This document shows, piece by piece, positions 12,291 through 27,200 of a stretch of DNA of 64,000 nt. This DNA is from Apus apus (taxonomy: Eukaryota > Chordata > Aves > Apodiformes > Apodidae). The notes under the pieces are model-generated. The model worked only from the letters and a program-made list of their open reading frames with translations. It made no database searches and was not told the DNA's origin. The DNA lies in NCBI RefSeq assembly GCF_020740795.1, contig NC_067291.1:13644780-13708779 (forward strand). Direction: 5' to 3'. Both the position numbers and the translations under genes were made by a program. Position 1 is the first letter of the stretch. Every line of letters begins with the position of its first letter.

Positions 12291-15200
12291 CTGTGGGAGA
12301 GGGAGGAGAAGAAAAGGCACCTTGTTAGCAGGAGCTGGGACAGAGACGCTGCTTGTCCCGTGCTGGCTGTCCTGGCCCCGGGCTCCCTGGAAAAACACGG
12401 GCAGCCGCAGGCAGCGCTGCCCGGCAGGCGGCTGCGTGAGCACCAGCCTGCTCGCCCGTGCACAACGGGCCCTTCTCTCCTCCTCGCTGCTGGGGTTTGC
12501 TTCACCCAGGGGTGAGGGTGCCCCGTGTCTCCCGGGAGCCTGGGCAGAAGCATCCTCTCCACGGATGCTCGGCCCATCCTTTCCCTGTGCCCAGCCAAGC
12601 AGGCAGCTCTGCTAACTGGGTGGGCATGGGGACTGCTTCTGCATCTCCCCTTCCCATCCCTGATCCATTGGGGAAGGAAATATTCATCAGTAGTGGGAGG
12701 CACATGGAGCACAGGAAGGCAAGCAGCCCCGTCCGGCTGGCAGGGACAAGGTTTCTGCCTTATGTTGCTCCCTTGAAGGTGGCACCACTCTGGTGTGATA
12801 ATTGCTGGAAGGTTTTGCTGGCAGCAGCAGAAGCTGGTTGGAAACAGCTTCAGCCTTTTGATCACTGATGCTCTGTGCCAGGAGCAACCCGCAGCTCTCT
12901 GGGTCTGCAGCAGAGCCACAGGAGTCAGCAGCTTGTTCCACACTGTGAGGCTGCCCTTAGACATCTCGTCTGTCCTTTCTCCTTCCATCTCCTACCTGGG
13001 GTGGAGGTTTGTCTCTTAAGCCCCTATCGACTTTCCCTGGCTGTTGGGACTGTTCCTTTAGCTGGAATTGCCCAGCTGGACCAGAACCTGGCAAGGAGGC
13101 CGCTGGACAGATGCAGTTTGGCTGAGGCTGATGAAATTATTGGGAAGCTGCAGGCGAGCAGGGATGGGACAGGGGTGTAGGCAGGCCTGGGAGTGGGCTG
13201 GGACACCAGTGGGAGTGGGCTGGCTGCTGTCAGCTGGAAGCCTGACAGGAGAAGGGTCAGGAGCCCAGCCCTGTCCCTTGGCTTAGCTCTGCCACAGGGC
13301 TCCTGTCTGTTCCTGGGGCACGGGGATGCTGGGGAGGGCTCTGTGGGCACCACAGCTCCTTGCTCCTGTTCCCTCTGCTGATGCAGGTGGTGCCAAAACT
13401 CACCCTTTCAGAAGCTGTTTCTTTTCTTTTCTTAAGTAGCCTGAGCCCTCGGTAAGCTCCTTACTGCCTTTTCCTGGCTCTGGAATTGCCCTTCTATACC
13501 TAGGAGGAGGAATTGCCCAGGCTGCCCCTCCACATCTGCCCAGAAGATGCCAACTCCCATGTCCCCATCACAGGGGAGCTTTCCAGCAAGTCAAGTGACC
13601 ATGATGTCCCCTTCCACCTGGCTCGGAGCCAACCTACACCCTAAGGTGATACCCTCCTCATTCCCAGCTCCTTCTCCCAGCTGCAGGGATTCCTCAGCCC
13701 TCCTCTGGAGGGTGCCTGAACCCGAGACCAGACGTACGGTTGATGCAGGATATCCGTGGCTCCTCCCACTGCCCGTTGGGCTGGCACCGGATGGTGGGCA
13801 CGTGGCGCTGGATGAAGCCCTGGCTGCACTGGTACCGCACCAGGGCGTTGATTTCGTAGCGCTCCTTCCTCCGGCCGAAGGTCCTGGCATTCTCCACAGC
13901 AGGGGGGTCCCCACAGGCCACTGCAGGAGGTGGGCAGAGACATGGAGAGCTTGAGGACTCCTGCCTGCCTGGCACAGGCTGGGCATGCACAGCCTCATCA
14001 CTCTGCTTCTCCCACTTCCCACCCTGTGGGATCGCTAAGTGCTGGTGAGAGAGAGTGATCAGTGGCTACTTGAAAAGTGGCCACTTCTGGGGTGGAGAGA
14101 GGCAGCTGTGTCCACAGCCACCCTGAGATGCCATGGGAGCAATGCCTTCTCCTCTTATTCCCCCCTTGGTATAACATCTCTGATGTAGAAGGTGTCTGGG
14201 TGCCATCAGGGCAGGTGCCATCACCTGAGGCTGCTGGACGTTTTCTGCTACGTCCATAATAAGGTAATTCCCTTTGGGGGGAGAAAAGATGCAGACAATA
14301 CAAAAAGGGGACAACTGATGAATTAAATCCCTCTCAGTTTGCTTTGGTCCACAAAATTTAGAGGCAGGAGGATATGGAAATTCTGTGATGGGCCTTAAAA
14401 CAAAATAGTGGTCTGTCTCCGGGCTCTGTGGCCGCCTCAGGGCTCTGTGTCTGCCTTTTAGGGGGGCAGCGAGAGCTGGGCATGGCTCTGGCCACTTGGA
14501 TCCATGGGAGGGCATGAAGCTGGTGTGTGGCAGTGACAGCTCTGGCTGGCAACACGAAACCCTGGTCCTGGCCCCAGCCCTGCAGCCACTGCCTGAGTCC
14601 CCCGTCCTTGCTGGCAGGGCACAGGGTGCTGACCTGTTCCTTTCTTGCAGGTGAAAGGGAGGTGGTAGTTGCAGGGCACGTCGTTCCATTCGCCTCGCTC
14701 GTGCCAGATCATCACCACGCAGTCCTCGCCCGCCGCAAAGAAGTTATCGGGTTGGTTGGGCCTCCAGTTCTCATATTGCTGCCAAGAGAGGAAAGCCCTT
14801 CAACTGAGGCTGAGCTCTCCCCTCTCCTACTCCCTCCTTCTTCCCATCTGCTGCCTCCCCCATGCACCTCACCAGCAGAGAGCACAGGTTGCCAGCACTG
14901 CTACCACAGTGTTTCTTTCTACTGTGATGGTGCCCAGGAGCGTGGCTGACCAGCTTCACTACAGGCTTGGAAAAAACATGAGCCTCACAAAGTTTAGGGC
15001 TGCCTCCACTCAACACCCAGCCCAAGCACTCAATACGTAACTCATGGGGCTCTTCCCACCTGAGAAGAACCTCTTCCCTCCCACCAAAGGGGTGCCTGTC
15101 CATGCCAGGGGGCTGCTGCTCACCAGGGAGTGCCCGTCAGACCAGCGGAAGTCGTTCTCCACAGCCCTGTCGCTGAGGCCGATCCACTGGTAGTCCTGTG

Positions 15201-18200
15201 CATGGCCTGGAAGAACCAGAGGGGGAGAGAAAAGTGTGTCATGGTTCCCCTACTCCTTGTTGGAAGCATTTCATTGCTATCTTATCTGTCTCTGGCCCTG
15301 GAGCCTTTGGGTCATTCAGCTCCTTCTCCATCACCAGCCCTTGATGCCCTTTTTTCCTCACATCATGTTTGTCCATCTCCCTCCCCACTCAACATGGAGC
15401 CACCCACACCAGCATGGGCCACCATGCTTGTTGCAGCAAGAGAATATCTTCTGAACAGGCCACATCAGCAACGTGGTAAGAGCAAAGAACTGTCCTAGAC
15501 AAGAAAGGGCCCTCTTCTGTCACGTAGCTGGACAGTTCCTCCTCTCCCACTCAAGGGTGAGGCCTCATTAGGAAATCTGTGAGCACTAGTTGGGGAAATC
15601 GTGGTTTGTTTTACATAATTTCATATAAATCTGCCCATAGACTCATAGTCCAACAGATGGACCCCTGCCCAGTCTCAAGCTGCCCTCAGCACTCACTGTT
15701 CACAAATTCTTGCTCCTCTGGGGTGATGATACTGCTCAGGTGGGCTTGATGTTGTCGGCATCTGGTCTCTGCATCCATCCAAGTCTCCCTGTCTTCAAAG
15801 TGCCTGTAACAGTTGCCCTGGAACTTGGTCCAGCCTTCCTCACAGTTTTGCAGGTCTGAAACACACAAAGGAGGCATGAAAAAGAGTTGGAGCATGAGTT
15901 TGGAAGCCTTCCAACTCACTTCTCATCATGCTCTCATGGCATAGGACAAAACATGGTCACTTCCACTAAAAAGCAAACCCTGACACTCTTGTCTGTGGGA
16001 AATCCCAGGAAAAATGCCCAGAAGGCACCCAAAACATGCAGAGAGGGGAGCCTGTGTTGAAGACCCCGTGTTTGCAGTAACATGTCCGGTGCTACTGGAA
16101 AACTTGAGTGATACAAACTTATTCCTGAGTATTTCAATCCCTGTGTCATGTTCATGGACTCCGTTTTTGAGGTGCTGACCAAGCAAGAGCCCCTCTCTTC
16201 CCACTTGTGCTGGCCTGCAGAGTGCTCTTGCTTTGAAAAGAAACTTCAAAACCTGAATCCAGATGCCCAGATACCAACAGGTATGTGTTGAAAAGGAAAG
16301 AGGGGAGGAGAGTCTAGGTTTGGAAGGTTGAATTTCTTAGTCGTGGTTCTGTGGTTCTGGAGGAGAGACAAGCCCACCAAGGTGGGAGAAAAGAGATGAA
16401 GGCAGGAACTTACCATGGTGGAGAGGGAAAATGAAAATCTTGGGAGCTGCTAGAGAAGTACAAACATTTCTCAACTTTTCAGAATATCTTTTACCATCTG
16501 AGAAACACTGAAGAGTTGAACCCATTAATTAACATCTCTGCAGATGTGGGAGAGCAAAGGTGAATGGAGAAACCACCAGAAAACACCTTCAGTAACTCCC
16601 ATTCCATGCAACACCACACATTTGCTCCATATAACTGAAGGAAAGAGAAAATGAAATGTGTTTAATCTCAGCCTTTCAGATTCCAAATCTACCATCTTTC
16701 TCAGGCACTCCTGCTCTTGGAGTGGTGGGTTTTCACGAGTCCTCATGCCTCTCTCCCTTTCCAGTAAGGTCTTCTGTACTCAGTTTCTTTCTTCTGCTGT
16801 TAAACTTGGCAGGTCAATGCACTTCTCACCTTCCATCACACTAATTCCTCCTAATCCACCCTTCTGGTGTTGTTCCAGCTGGAGACTGCAGACATTTCAT
16901 AGATGTTGGAAGCACTGGTAGTTGAGGCACTACAAAATGTTTTCTTCCTTCTTCAACAGATCAAATGGATTATCTGGAAGTAACTGAAGATCTAAGGATT
17001 CTTGGTCTTTGCAGGCAGATCACTTGCACAAGGTGAGCAGAGATTACATTCTGTCTTCTGAGATTTAAGATATTTTTTCCAGCAGCTTGAATGCCACCCC
17101 TTGTCATCACAGCCTGGGGATGGGACAGTGCATGGCACAGAACCTCAGCAGGACAATTCCTAGGAGAAAGGCCACTCGTTCCTACATAGCTGTTGCTTAT
17201 GGGGAAATATGACACTGATTGTCTTGGAAAGAATGATGAGAAGTGTGTTCCCTGGTAGGGACATTGTCATGGTGACAAGAAGGTTTGGCTGTGTGCAAGA
17301 TGGCAAAGCTCACCTATGGTGTCCTGCTGTTCTTGGAGACCAATAGATGTTATGGAATGGAAGATTTCCTCATGGGCAAAAAGAAGATTTACATTCACCA
17401 CCAAATTTGGGGCACTGGCTTCCTCTTTCTTGCATTTCCCAGGCTGTGGGCCCCAGGCATCACAGCCCATAAATCACAAAAGAGAGGAAATTAAGTGTGG
17501 CTTGGAATAAACAAGGTGTTAAGTGGCTGCAGGGTAGAAAATCTCTTGTTCTCTTTCAGGGTTCTTCAGCAACATGTAGCAGGGATGGGGAAATCAGAGG
17601 CTGATGAGATTGCCTTAGGAAAGTGATGTTGAGACAGATGGTCCAGTGATCCTGAGCTGTTTCCTCCTGATCTACTCCATGTGATCATATTGGAAGCAGA
17701 AAGAGAAATACAGAGAAAGGGGAGGAGACAATCCAATATATATCATCATTACTCATATCAAGGTGAAGAAGACACTGCGACCTTTTCCCTCTTTTGTTTG
17801 AGCAAGGCAGGAGAGCTTCCCTTCAAGCTAAGCTGATAAAAGTTTGGGCTTTCATCAGCTTGAAGAAAAAAACCAAACAACCCTTTTTTTCTTTCCTTGT
17901 AGAAACAAAAAGAAGTATTAGTGCAGGTCAGAGTACCTAATTTTGATGGAAAAATAGGTCACTTCACATTTTCTCAAAGATATACATTCCCTGCTGATTC
18001 TACCACAGGAAGCCACATTGAAGAGATGACAAAAATGTCATGCTGTGTCAAATCGCTGGAGATTCCTGGAGTGAATGAGGCTTCTCTCAGCTGCATCTTC
18101 ACAGAGAGAAACACAATAATTTTGCATGGCTCAGTTGAAGCATCCTTCCATGAAATCCCAGTCTAGCAGAGAAAGTTTGCCTGGGGTGAAGATGTACTCA

Positions 18201-21200
18201 GATGTGTCCCTACTGTTACAGATGAACGGAAAGACTCTTGACCCAAAGAGGCAGTGACTTCTGTGATCCACACTGTTACAAGCTGTTTGAAGCCTCACTA
18301 GAGAAACTTTAAAAACAGAGAAACCTGAAGAAGACACCTCAAGCTCCTGCTTAGGAATCTTAGAGGACACTTGCTGTGCTGAACAAAGGAGTCAAAATAC
18401 ACAAGTAAAACTCTCAAAGCTTTTCCCTACTCTGTTTTAAGCTGCTGTTAGAGGTTAGCTCACTGAGATGAGGGCAGGACTGATGGAAGCACCCGGGAAC
18501 AGCTCTTTTTTTTTGGGGGGGTAGGGTGGGAAGGAGGTGGTGCAGCAGTTAGTAAGATTAGCTGAAGCCAGGGAGGCCGTACCGATCTCACACAGGTCCC
18601 CTCCGTAGCTGGGAAGGCATAAGCATTTGAAAGAGTCGATGCCATCAGCGCAGGTAGCTCCATTCAGACAGGGGCTTGGGTGGCACTCATCAGTGTCTGC
18701 AAGAAATCAAGGGCTTCCATTAGGGCTCTGGGCAGACAACAGGAGAACTTGTTTCCTTGCTTGTTTAGTCTTTTTGGGGGGAACCTGGGAGCTGCTAGGG
18801 TCTTATTCTAAGACATGCTGCCACTGCTGCTGCTGGAAGAATGAAGGTGAGAGACCCAACCCATCCTATGAGGGAGACATTGGTTTTCTGTCACTTGCTG
18901 GTTGAACATCACTCTGACGACAGGTGGACAAGCTCAGCAGCTATGGTAACTCTTCCTTGTCTGCTGCCTCTGCTTGATGGATTGAACTTGTGTCTCCACT
19001 AGCTATATGCCTTTGAGGAAGAACGTGGGATTCTTGTAAGTCATGGAAACATCCAGAACTTGATTTCTGTCTCCTAACCGGACTTCCTGGGGACAGTGCT
19101 CGCTACTAGTTTCTTCCTAACCATAATTTAGATGAAGTTCCAGGGAAAAGAAATCTTGCTGAAGATGAAGAAAGTGCAGGGAAGAGAGGAGGTGGGTTTA
19201 AAGATGGTTCAGAGACCCTCAACCTCTTGTGGAGGAGACTGCTCTTAGTTTCCCACCTAGAGCAGCCCTTCAGATTCTTTCTGCTTTTCTGGAAGTGAAC
19301 AGAGAAGTTGTTCTGGGAAGAGTTTGGCTAATTAGAGCATGAATACTCTGGAGAAGGCCACAGATAGCCAGTTTGTATCTATATATTATAAAACCTAGCT
19401 TGTGCTGGAAGTAAAAGCTCTTCTCTCAGTATCTCTCCAGACTGAGCCTTAATCCTACTTACTGAGCTTTGGAATCAGAAGAAGAGCCATTCAGAATGGA
19501 AAGATTTCAGAGATGTTCAACTCAGAAGCACGAAGGAAGATGAAGGAAGGAAGTGGGAGCACACCCATGCAGGTTAAGTTAAATGATGGCTGGTTAGACA
19601 AGATTTCTCTTCCACACTCAGAAGAAACGTGAGGCTTCAGAAGTACTAACACTCCATGCTGTTCTTGTGGATGAGAAGGGTTAGTGAGGAGACCTTCAAA
19701 GATGATAAACATGCTGGCTACGGAAAAACCAGAGCAAAGCAGCGAGTCCCCAGGGTCTGTGCTCATCTTCTGATTGGTGTATATTCAGTTGGTTGTTTCC
19801 CTGCAGAACAGTGGCCTGGCTGCTCACGTGTCCCCAGGCACATGAGAGCAGATGCATGTTATACTGTTTAATCACTCAGTGGTCAATGTCTGATATGTCA
19901 GCTAAGAGATGACATGTTCTCTAACGTGCCTAAGTGGTGGAGAAAACTCCTTCCGACCTTGGATGTTATATCGGTTTGTGCTTTGGAGCATGAAGCTTGT
20001 CATCTTTATTCTAGGTTGTATCACTGTGAGCAATGCAATTATTCCTCAGATGGCTGATGAACCATTTACTCCAGCTTGGCAGATCTTCTCTGAAAGAAGG
20101 AATTTTTTCCTCTGGATTGCCCTTCTAAATACTCATGAATGCCTTCTGGATTGCCTTGTTCACTGCGACATGAAGAGAACTGGAGATCCTGTTTCCGTGA
20201 CACTGATAAATACTTTCAAGAACAGAATGGGGGTCATAGATCTAACAGAAGTGAAGGATTGAACTTGGCTGGCTATTGCTTGTGAGTCACCCTTGGAGTT
20301 CCTAGAATATGGAGAGCCTAAAAGAAAACAAAGTATCCTGAGGGATGACTACAACTCTAGAACCTCCTTATGCTTCCCAACAGCAGTGACAGCAGAAGGT
20401 CATGTTGATTCCAGTGGGCTCCAGCTGAACAAGTAAGGAAAGTCTCTCCTTTGTCCATTAGGCTCGTTGAAGTGGAAAGCATGATGCAGAAGTAGAAGAA
20501 AAGCACACACAAGAGCTAGAGCAGAACATTTAGCAGGGAATAATGAATCTTCAGCTGTCTTCAGTCACGTGGACTAGAACTTGGCATGTCCAAGATCTTT
20601 TCTGAGGTGCAGGAGACCTTCTGCGAGTTGCCATCCCTGGTCCCGGAGGAGAAGGGAACAGGCACACACGTGCAAAGTCATTGCCACAGATTTCCAGCTG
20701 GGAAATAACACTGGGACAGAATTTTCTTTACAGATATTGTATATAATATGATTGCACATATTATATATGCTGTAAAAACAAATCTCTGCATATAATATAT
20801 ATGTTATATATCTCTCCATATGCACACATATATATTTTTATATAAGACATGTAGAGAAAGGGTGTGTACTTGTAGATAATGTTGGAAAAACAGACACTAA
20901 ACACAGTGGGAGACTGGTTGTTTTTTTCCTAGAAGCAAATGGCTGCAAAATGGCTGGAAAGAGATGTTTTAAACACAGGATGATACCAAACTTCCCCTTC
21001 AGGCTGTTGGGGCAGTGACACTATTCCATCTGGATTCAGAATCGCTTCACCGAGCTGATACCAGGAAGCTCAAACATACCAGCCACGTTGCAGGAAAAGT
21101 TGGTGGTTCTGGTCCTTCTGGGAAATCTAGGTCTTGGAGATCTTTTTGAAAAGTGAGCTCTAAACAGTAAAACTGGCAGCGATGTTGTCTCTGGAAACCC

Positions 21201-24200
21201 TGGCAAGCTGTTTTGTGGGTGTTTCTAGGATATTGCATAAAAGCCTTAGGATTTACAGGAGGTGAGAACTCCAGTAAAAGAAACAAAAGCCCAATACATC
21301 CCATCCAGCATGCAATGCTTGGGCGTTTTCTTCATAACGTTTTGTACACCATGAATGTGTCCTCCTCCACAGAGTTTAGAGGCAGAAGAGGTTAGTAAAT
21401 CACTGTACACCTCTCCAGCCAGCTGAAAAGCCTGCAGCACTCAAGGTGTGCCAGCTCTGCTCAGCCTGGTGCGAGCTCCCCTCCTTCCACAGCACAGCTG
21501 CCTGCACCACCCCGGGATCTCACACAGGCCCCAGCTATTTATTTGCCTGGGTGAGCAGTCACTCAGAGTCAGCTCTGCTTTGAGAAGCAGCTCAAGAAGA
21601 CAAGGCTACTGCGATTATTACCCTAACAAAGAACAGGGATGCAGCAGGGGATGCAGAACAGAGGCAGTCCCTGCTTTCAAAAGCTTCAGCTCTAAAACAA
21701 GGTCGGGAGAAAATGCCTTGCAGTGCCAGGAATAGGAAGCCCATTTAGAATATATTATTAACTCAATTCTCGAGCATAATGCAAAATTAGCAGCTCTTTG
21801 GAAGACAATTCATACTGCAGTTAATATCACCCAGAAGTTGCAAGAGGTTTTTCAAACCTATTGTCACACTAATTTCTATTCTTCTGCTACTAACAGGACC
21901 CGATGTCTATCTTCTATGTATTTTTTTAAACATAAAATGCTCGAAGTAATATATCCAATGTAAACAGGGTCTTCCATCTGGAAGATGTAAACTGTTGGCT
22001 GGAGAAAGCAAGGGGAGTTTCATAGCTACAGTGCAAGCTTTGAATCTGTTTCACCATTTTCTTTCTAAGATTTCTTTTGCGTTGCCAGATACAAACTATA
22101 TTTAGTCAGAGCTATTTTCTTTTGCTGCAGATAAAGTCAACATAAGTATTCTCCCAATGTCTTTTGAAAACAATTTGCTGTACTAGCCCATTTAAAATTG
22201 GAAAGAGAAATCCTTTAGAAATGAAAGAGAAATAGATTGGTCCTGGTTTTGCTCAGAAGGCAAATGGCATGCAAAAGTGAACAGGCCGTGACAGTGGTGG
22301 GAAGGAAATGCTTTTAAAATCCTTCATCCCAAGCTAAGAAGACAATACTAGAAGCAGTGCTAACACTTTTTAAAACAATACAGTCTGTGCATTTCCCTCA
22401 GTGGCAGCTGTATGGAAGATGAGCAAGAATACCCATTAAGCAAGGTCAGCTTTGTGCTTAAAACAACTACTAAGGAGAAGCAGCTTGCGAACAGAGAGGT
22501 GCTGTCACCCAAATCCTGAACAGTCTGGTTTTCCTGAAGCTGTGAGTAACCAGTTTAGGCTTTAGGATTTAGACTCCTGTTTTTGTTCAGTAGAGATCAA
22601 AAGCAGAAAGGCAAGACATTTTCAGGATGTCCAACAGTGTCTGTTGTGCTCTGTACCCTTTCTTTTATAGACCTCCTTGTAAGTGCAGTTATCCAAACAG
22701 GAGCTCAAGTGACCAGCTAGATGATTATCTTCTAGAGACAGGAAAAAAACCCCACAGCGATCCAGGTACAAATGAACTTTGTTTTTCAGAGAGTGCTGGG
22801 AAGTTTGAACTGCCCATCTGCTAGCTCAAACAGCTAAGGACATTATTGGAGAGATTGTAGGGTGACTCCTGCAAGGAAAGGAGGAGTCGGGAAAACACTT
22901 CTCTCACATTTTAAGTAAGATGCAAAATGCTGGCATCAAACACCACATTGCCAGCTAGGGGCTTATGATGAGCAATTAAGTCATTAAAATAATTAACTAC
23001 AAAAATTAAACCAAAGCCTCCATGCAGAAAGGGCAGATATTGCTACAGCCTTGAAAAGCTATAATCATCTAGAGAACAGCAAATTTCCAGGAGAACCTGC
23101 TAATCTGCCAGGACCTTCAATGTGTTCAACACTCTCGTGGAAGGAGAGCTCATGAAATGTGGACAACTTGGCCTCTGAAACATTATGTATAGAAGTAAAT
23201 AGCACATATATAAAAGAGTCCAGGACTGTAGGGTGCTCTTCAGAGAAGAGTTTTAATTAAGCTAATAAACTCCTGATGCAAAATAGTCTATCCAGGACAC
23301 AAAATCATCTGCTCCTCCAGAAATGGTCTGTGCTTGTCTCTCAGCCAGGATTGGTACCTCCATCTTCTTCATTCCACATTAGGTGAAACTTGATGATCAG
23401 ATGAATGTTTTCTAGACCTTTTTCTTCTGAGTTGATCTTCTCTGGACCGCCAAAACTCTATCCCTTGGACTTCAAGGGCATGAAGAATGAGTAAAGCCCA
23501 TCAAGACCTTTCCTTATTTGGGCTCTAACCTTCAGCTGTGTCTGGGCCATAGGCAGCAGATTTCATGAGCTCATTTCACCAGAGACAAGCAAAACTGAAC
23601 ATAAATAGCTGCCACTTCAGCACATTTCTCTTTTTTCCTCCAACTTGAGTGAAATTTTTAAGTCATTGACTGGTCAGAATGCTCCAAACCACAGCCTTTC
23701 ACTGAAGAGCCAGCATGCTTTTTCAGCTAATAATTATTCATCTTCAGATGTTACCAGAAGCAAAAAGGCCTGCTGAGTTGGCAAAAAGCTGGATGAAGAA
23801 GCCAAGCCTATGGACAATTCTTCAAGCTTGTGGGGTTCCTGTCCTCACAGAGAAATCAAACTGCTGACTAAAGACGTGTGCACGTAGCCTTCAATTTGTT
23901 TAAATGCTAAAAAATACTGGCACTCCAACTGTTAATCTTTGGTCTTCTTGTGCTTCTGGCTCTGGCTTTTAGAGAGGAGTAGAGGCTACAGCAGAGCAGA
24001 AAAATGTCATTCTTCATAAAACATCCCACAAAAAAAGACTGCTGGATTGAACTAGTGCCCTTCAACAACAGGACAAGAGGGCAACAGCCACATGCCTCCC
24101 TGCTCCTTGCTCTAAGCTCCTTCTGTAAGTTGAGGTAGCTTCTCCCATGCTTTAATGTTAGTCAAAATTAATTGCATTTAATGGACATCCATTATATCCT

Positions 24201-27200
24201 ACAAACCCTGAGCACAGCACAAGGCACAGACATTAGATCTGATCTTTTTGTAAGAGCTACATTTCAAGACTGGGAAGCTTCGGGTAAAAAGGCAGCCACA
24301 GCATGGGAAACTGCATTTTGGGTTCCAGCCTTCAGTTCTTCCTTGTAGAATTGCCATGTTCACAATCCCCAGAGCACTGTAAAGAGTAACGACCCAAAAA
24401 AGGAAATCTGGGATCATTTTTTCTTTTTTTTTTTTCCTTAATTTTTTTTTATTTATTTATTTTTAATTTTTTTTTCTTCTTTTGTCATCACTTTGCTCTA
24501 ACTCTGTAGAAGTTAATCTTGTTGCAAGTTCATGGTCGATACACTTTCTTGCCACCTGGATGAGCTTCCTTCAAATCCTGACCAGGACTGCATTTAACCC
24601 TACAGTGACACTGTAGTCAAGAAGCTAACCAACAAAAAAAAGAAGTTTTAGCCTAGAATACCTTGCCTGATGGGAGCACCAGCCACAAACAGCTACTCAA
24701 GCCCATCCCTAGTTTATAAAGGGTCTACAATTAAACTTCATGCAGTCGTCGCTTACTTCTCCCTGTCACCTGCTAAGAAACCCCAGCTGCTACATCCTCA
24801 TCTCCATGACTCACAAACACACATGTTCCAATTTCAGAACATTTTTCAAGCTTCTTCACACATGAGCTGCTGAACACATGGTTTTCTTTCAAAATACTTC
24901 ACAAGAATGTTGGCTAACAAATGCTCCGAAGAATCTGGCAATCTTCTTGTGGGTAATTTATAAAAAGAAAAAGCAGTGAAATAAAACCATACTTTGGGGC
25001 CAATTTATTTATTTTTCTTTTTTTCTCAGACTTTTTGCTGTTTTCCTTTCTTTCCTTCAGCCCTGCCTTTGCTGGCTTGTGTTTGTCTCCAGGCTTGGAC
25101 GTGGCAGCAGGCATGGCCCAAAAGCAAAGCCCATGAGGTGAGCAAGGAGGGCTTTTGGGTGTGTACTTGTGGCAGCATCCTGCCAAGCCCTGGATGTGAT
25201 GCCAGACTGGATCAGCACCACAGGAACAACTCTGCTGAGGTGCCTTCACCCACTGCTGCAGCTGAGACAGGCAGGACCTCCAATGTATTAGGAGCAGGAC
25301 TGAACAAAGGGCTGTGATTACCTGTTTTCTCAGAGGGAAATGCAGTGACTCATCCAGAACACTTTGGGGATGGAAATTAAGTCAAAAAACAGGTTGAGCG
25401 TCACAAAGCACTGCACTTAGAGACCCTTCATGAGCCCAGAATGGTGTAAATGAACCAAAAAGAAGCAGCTGAGGAGGTACTGGGAAAAGGGGATGGAATT
25501 GATATTACTCTTGGTAGAAGGAAATGAGAAAATCTCTTGCATATACATTTTGTACCACATATAAGCCAGATGTCCTACATGAATGTGTGGTCTGTTGAGA
25601 ACTGAGCACTGACAGTTTTGAAAAGGGGCCTATCCCCCAGGACTCTGCTCCTGATGCCAGCAAAACGAAATCAAGCCATGGCCAGGGATGTCATGGGACA
25701 TCCTGTGTTACTGGGACTGGGCTCCTCCATTGGCCAAGAAGCAGCCACCAGCAAGCACAACAACATCTCATCTCATTTTCTTGTCACTGCAGTATCCCAC
25801 TGCCCCCACAGCACACAAACACTGCTCAGGGGATGCTTGTCAGAAAGCCAGTGGAGCTTTTTCACTGTAAGTGGCTACTCAGATTCAAATACTGAGTCTG
25901 TTTATACTTGGCAACAAGGAGTCCTACCAAAGACAGAGTGCTAGAACACCAAAAAGGGGCAGGGTGAAAGGAAGGGCATTTCTCAGCAGAGCTGACAAAA
26001 GGTAGTGATGCTCTGAGCATTGTCTCACTCATTTAACCTGTTCTAGCTGCAGAGACCAGCAGAAGACACAGACCAGAGGGCAATCATTCTGCCAAGGGGA
26101 CAATTTGCCTGATGCAAATGTTGTACTCAGCACACATGATGCTGAGAGCAGAGGTTTTTTGTCCCCAGCTGACTTGCTTTGCCTCTTACCCCTTGGCACT
26201 GCAGAGCTGCTGATGGGCAGCCTCCCCAGCTGGAGCAAGCACAATGGGACACTGGGGGATGCAGGAGCAAGTCAGGACATCACAAAAAGAGAAACAGAAC
26301 TGGACAGACACTTGCAGCCCTTCTTCTCCAACTTCTCAGCTGCATCCACGAGCCAGGGTGGAAGTCTCTGGTGGGTGGATCCTTTGCTCTTTTTTCCACA
26401 TGTGAAAAAAAAATCTGTTGTTTTCTCTAAACTGTCTTGGTGGCTCAGAGCAACTTCAGAGGGGGAGTGAATGCCCTAATGCCCCAGCTGGATCATGTCC
26501 AGGAGCCTGGTCACAGCAACTTTCAATGACCACTCACAGAATACTCTTTTTTGAGTCCTCACCTCTGGCAGCACAGAGGGGAGAGCTCACCTAAGTGCCA
26601 GTGATCTCCTGGGTACCAGATTATACCCCAATCATGCTCCTGGGAGGTTCCAGGTCAACTGAGCTGCTCATCACAGCTGAGTTGCAGCCATGTCCACCAG
26701 GAACAGCAATTCAGAGGACTGGCTGGTGCCTACTGTTGTGGTGCAGTGGGAGAAGGCCAGACAAACACCTCCTGGTGCTTCCCTTGAGCTGGTGTTCTGC
26801 TGCTGTCCCCAAGGGCACGTAATTGCTGAGGGCAGGCAGGAGGGAAGTCCAGGAGGCTCCTGGGGATGTGGTTACACTGGATGGATAATTGCATGACCTG
26901 CCCACAGACTATAATTTGTTAAGACAGAAGCTATTGAACATGAGCTGTGGAAAACCCCACATTTATGGCTTCCCACCACAGTAATATTTTGCTCAAACCT
27001 GCTCCTGGGTTACTGTTCTCTGCTGTGGAAGAAGCAAAATATGAAAGCTGTGCTCCCTCCCCTCCATAGCGTGTTCCCTTCTATACAAGAAGAAGACACA
27101 GTACCTTCTGTAGTGGGTCCTAATGCATCTATTGCATCTTGTGAGACTTGAGGCAGGGCAGCAGTAGTGGTGGCCAGCAGATGAGGATTGTCCAGAGCAA

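Noticed and set aside
15124-15195. Alternative acceptor giving a 72-bp lectin exon
   Set aside because: It would break the reading frame. The 83-bp version restores the conserved [11 protein letters not shown] sequence and the full 2051-codon frame.
17921-18166. An 81-codon + strand open frame after a pyrimidine tract and AG
   Set aside because: It resembles an exon superficially but has no family resemblance and lies antisense in an ACAN intron.
19909-20262. A 117-codon + strand open frame inside an ACAN intron
   Set aside because: No recognisable domain, no exon-like flanks, antisense in a large intron; compatible with chance.
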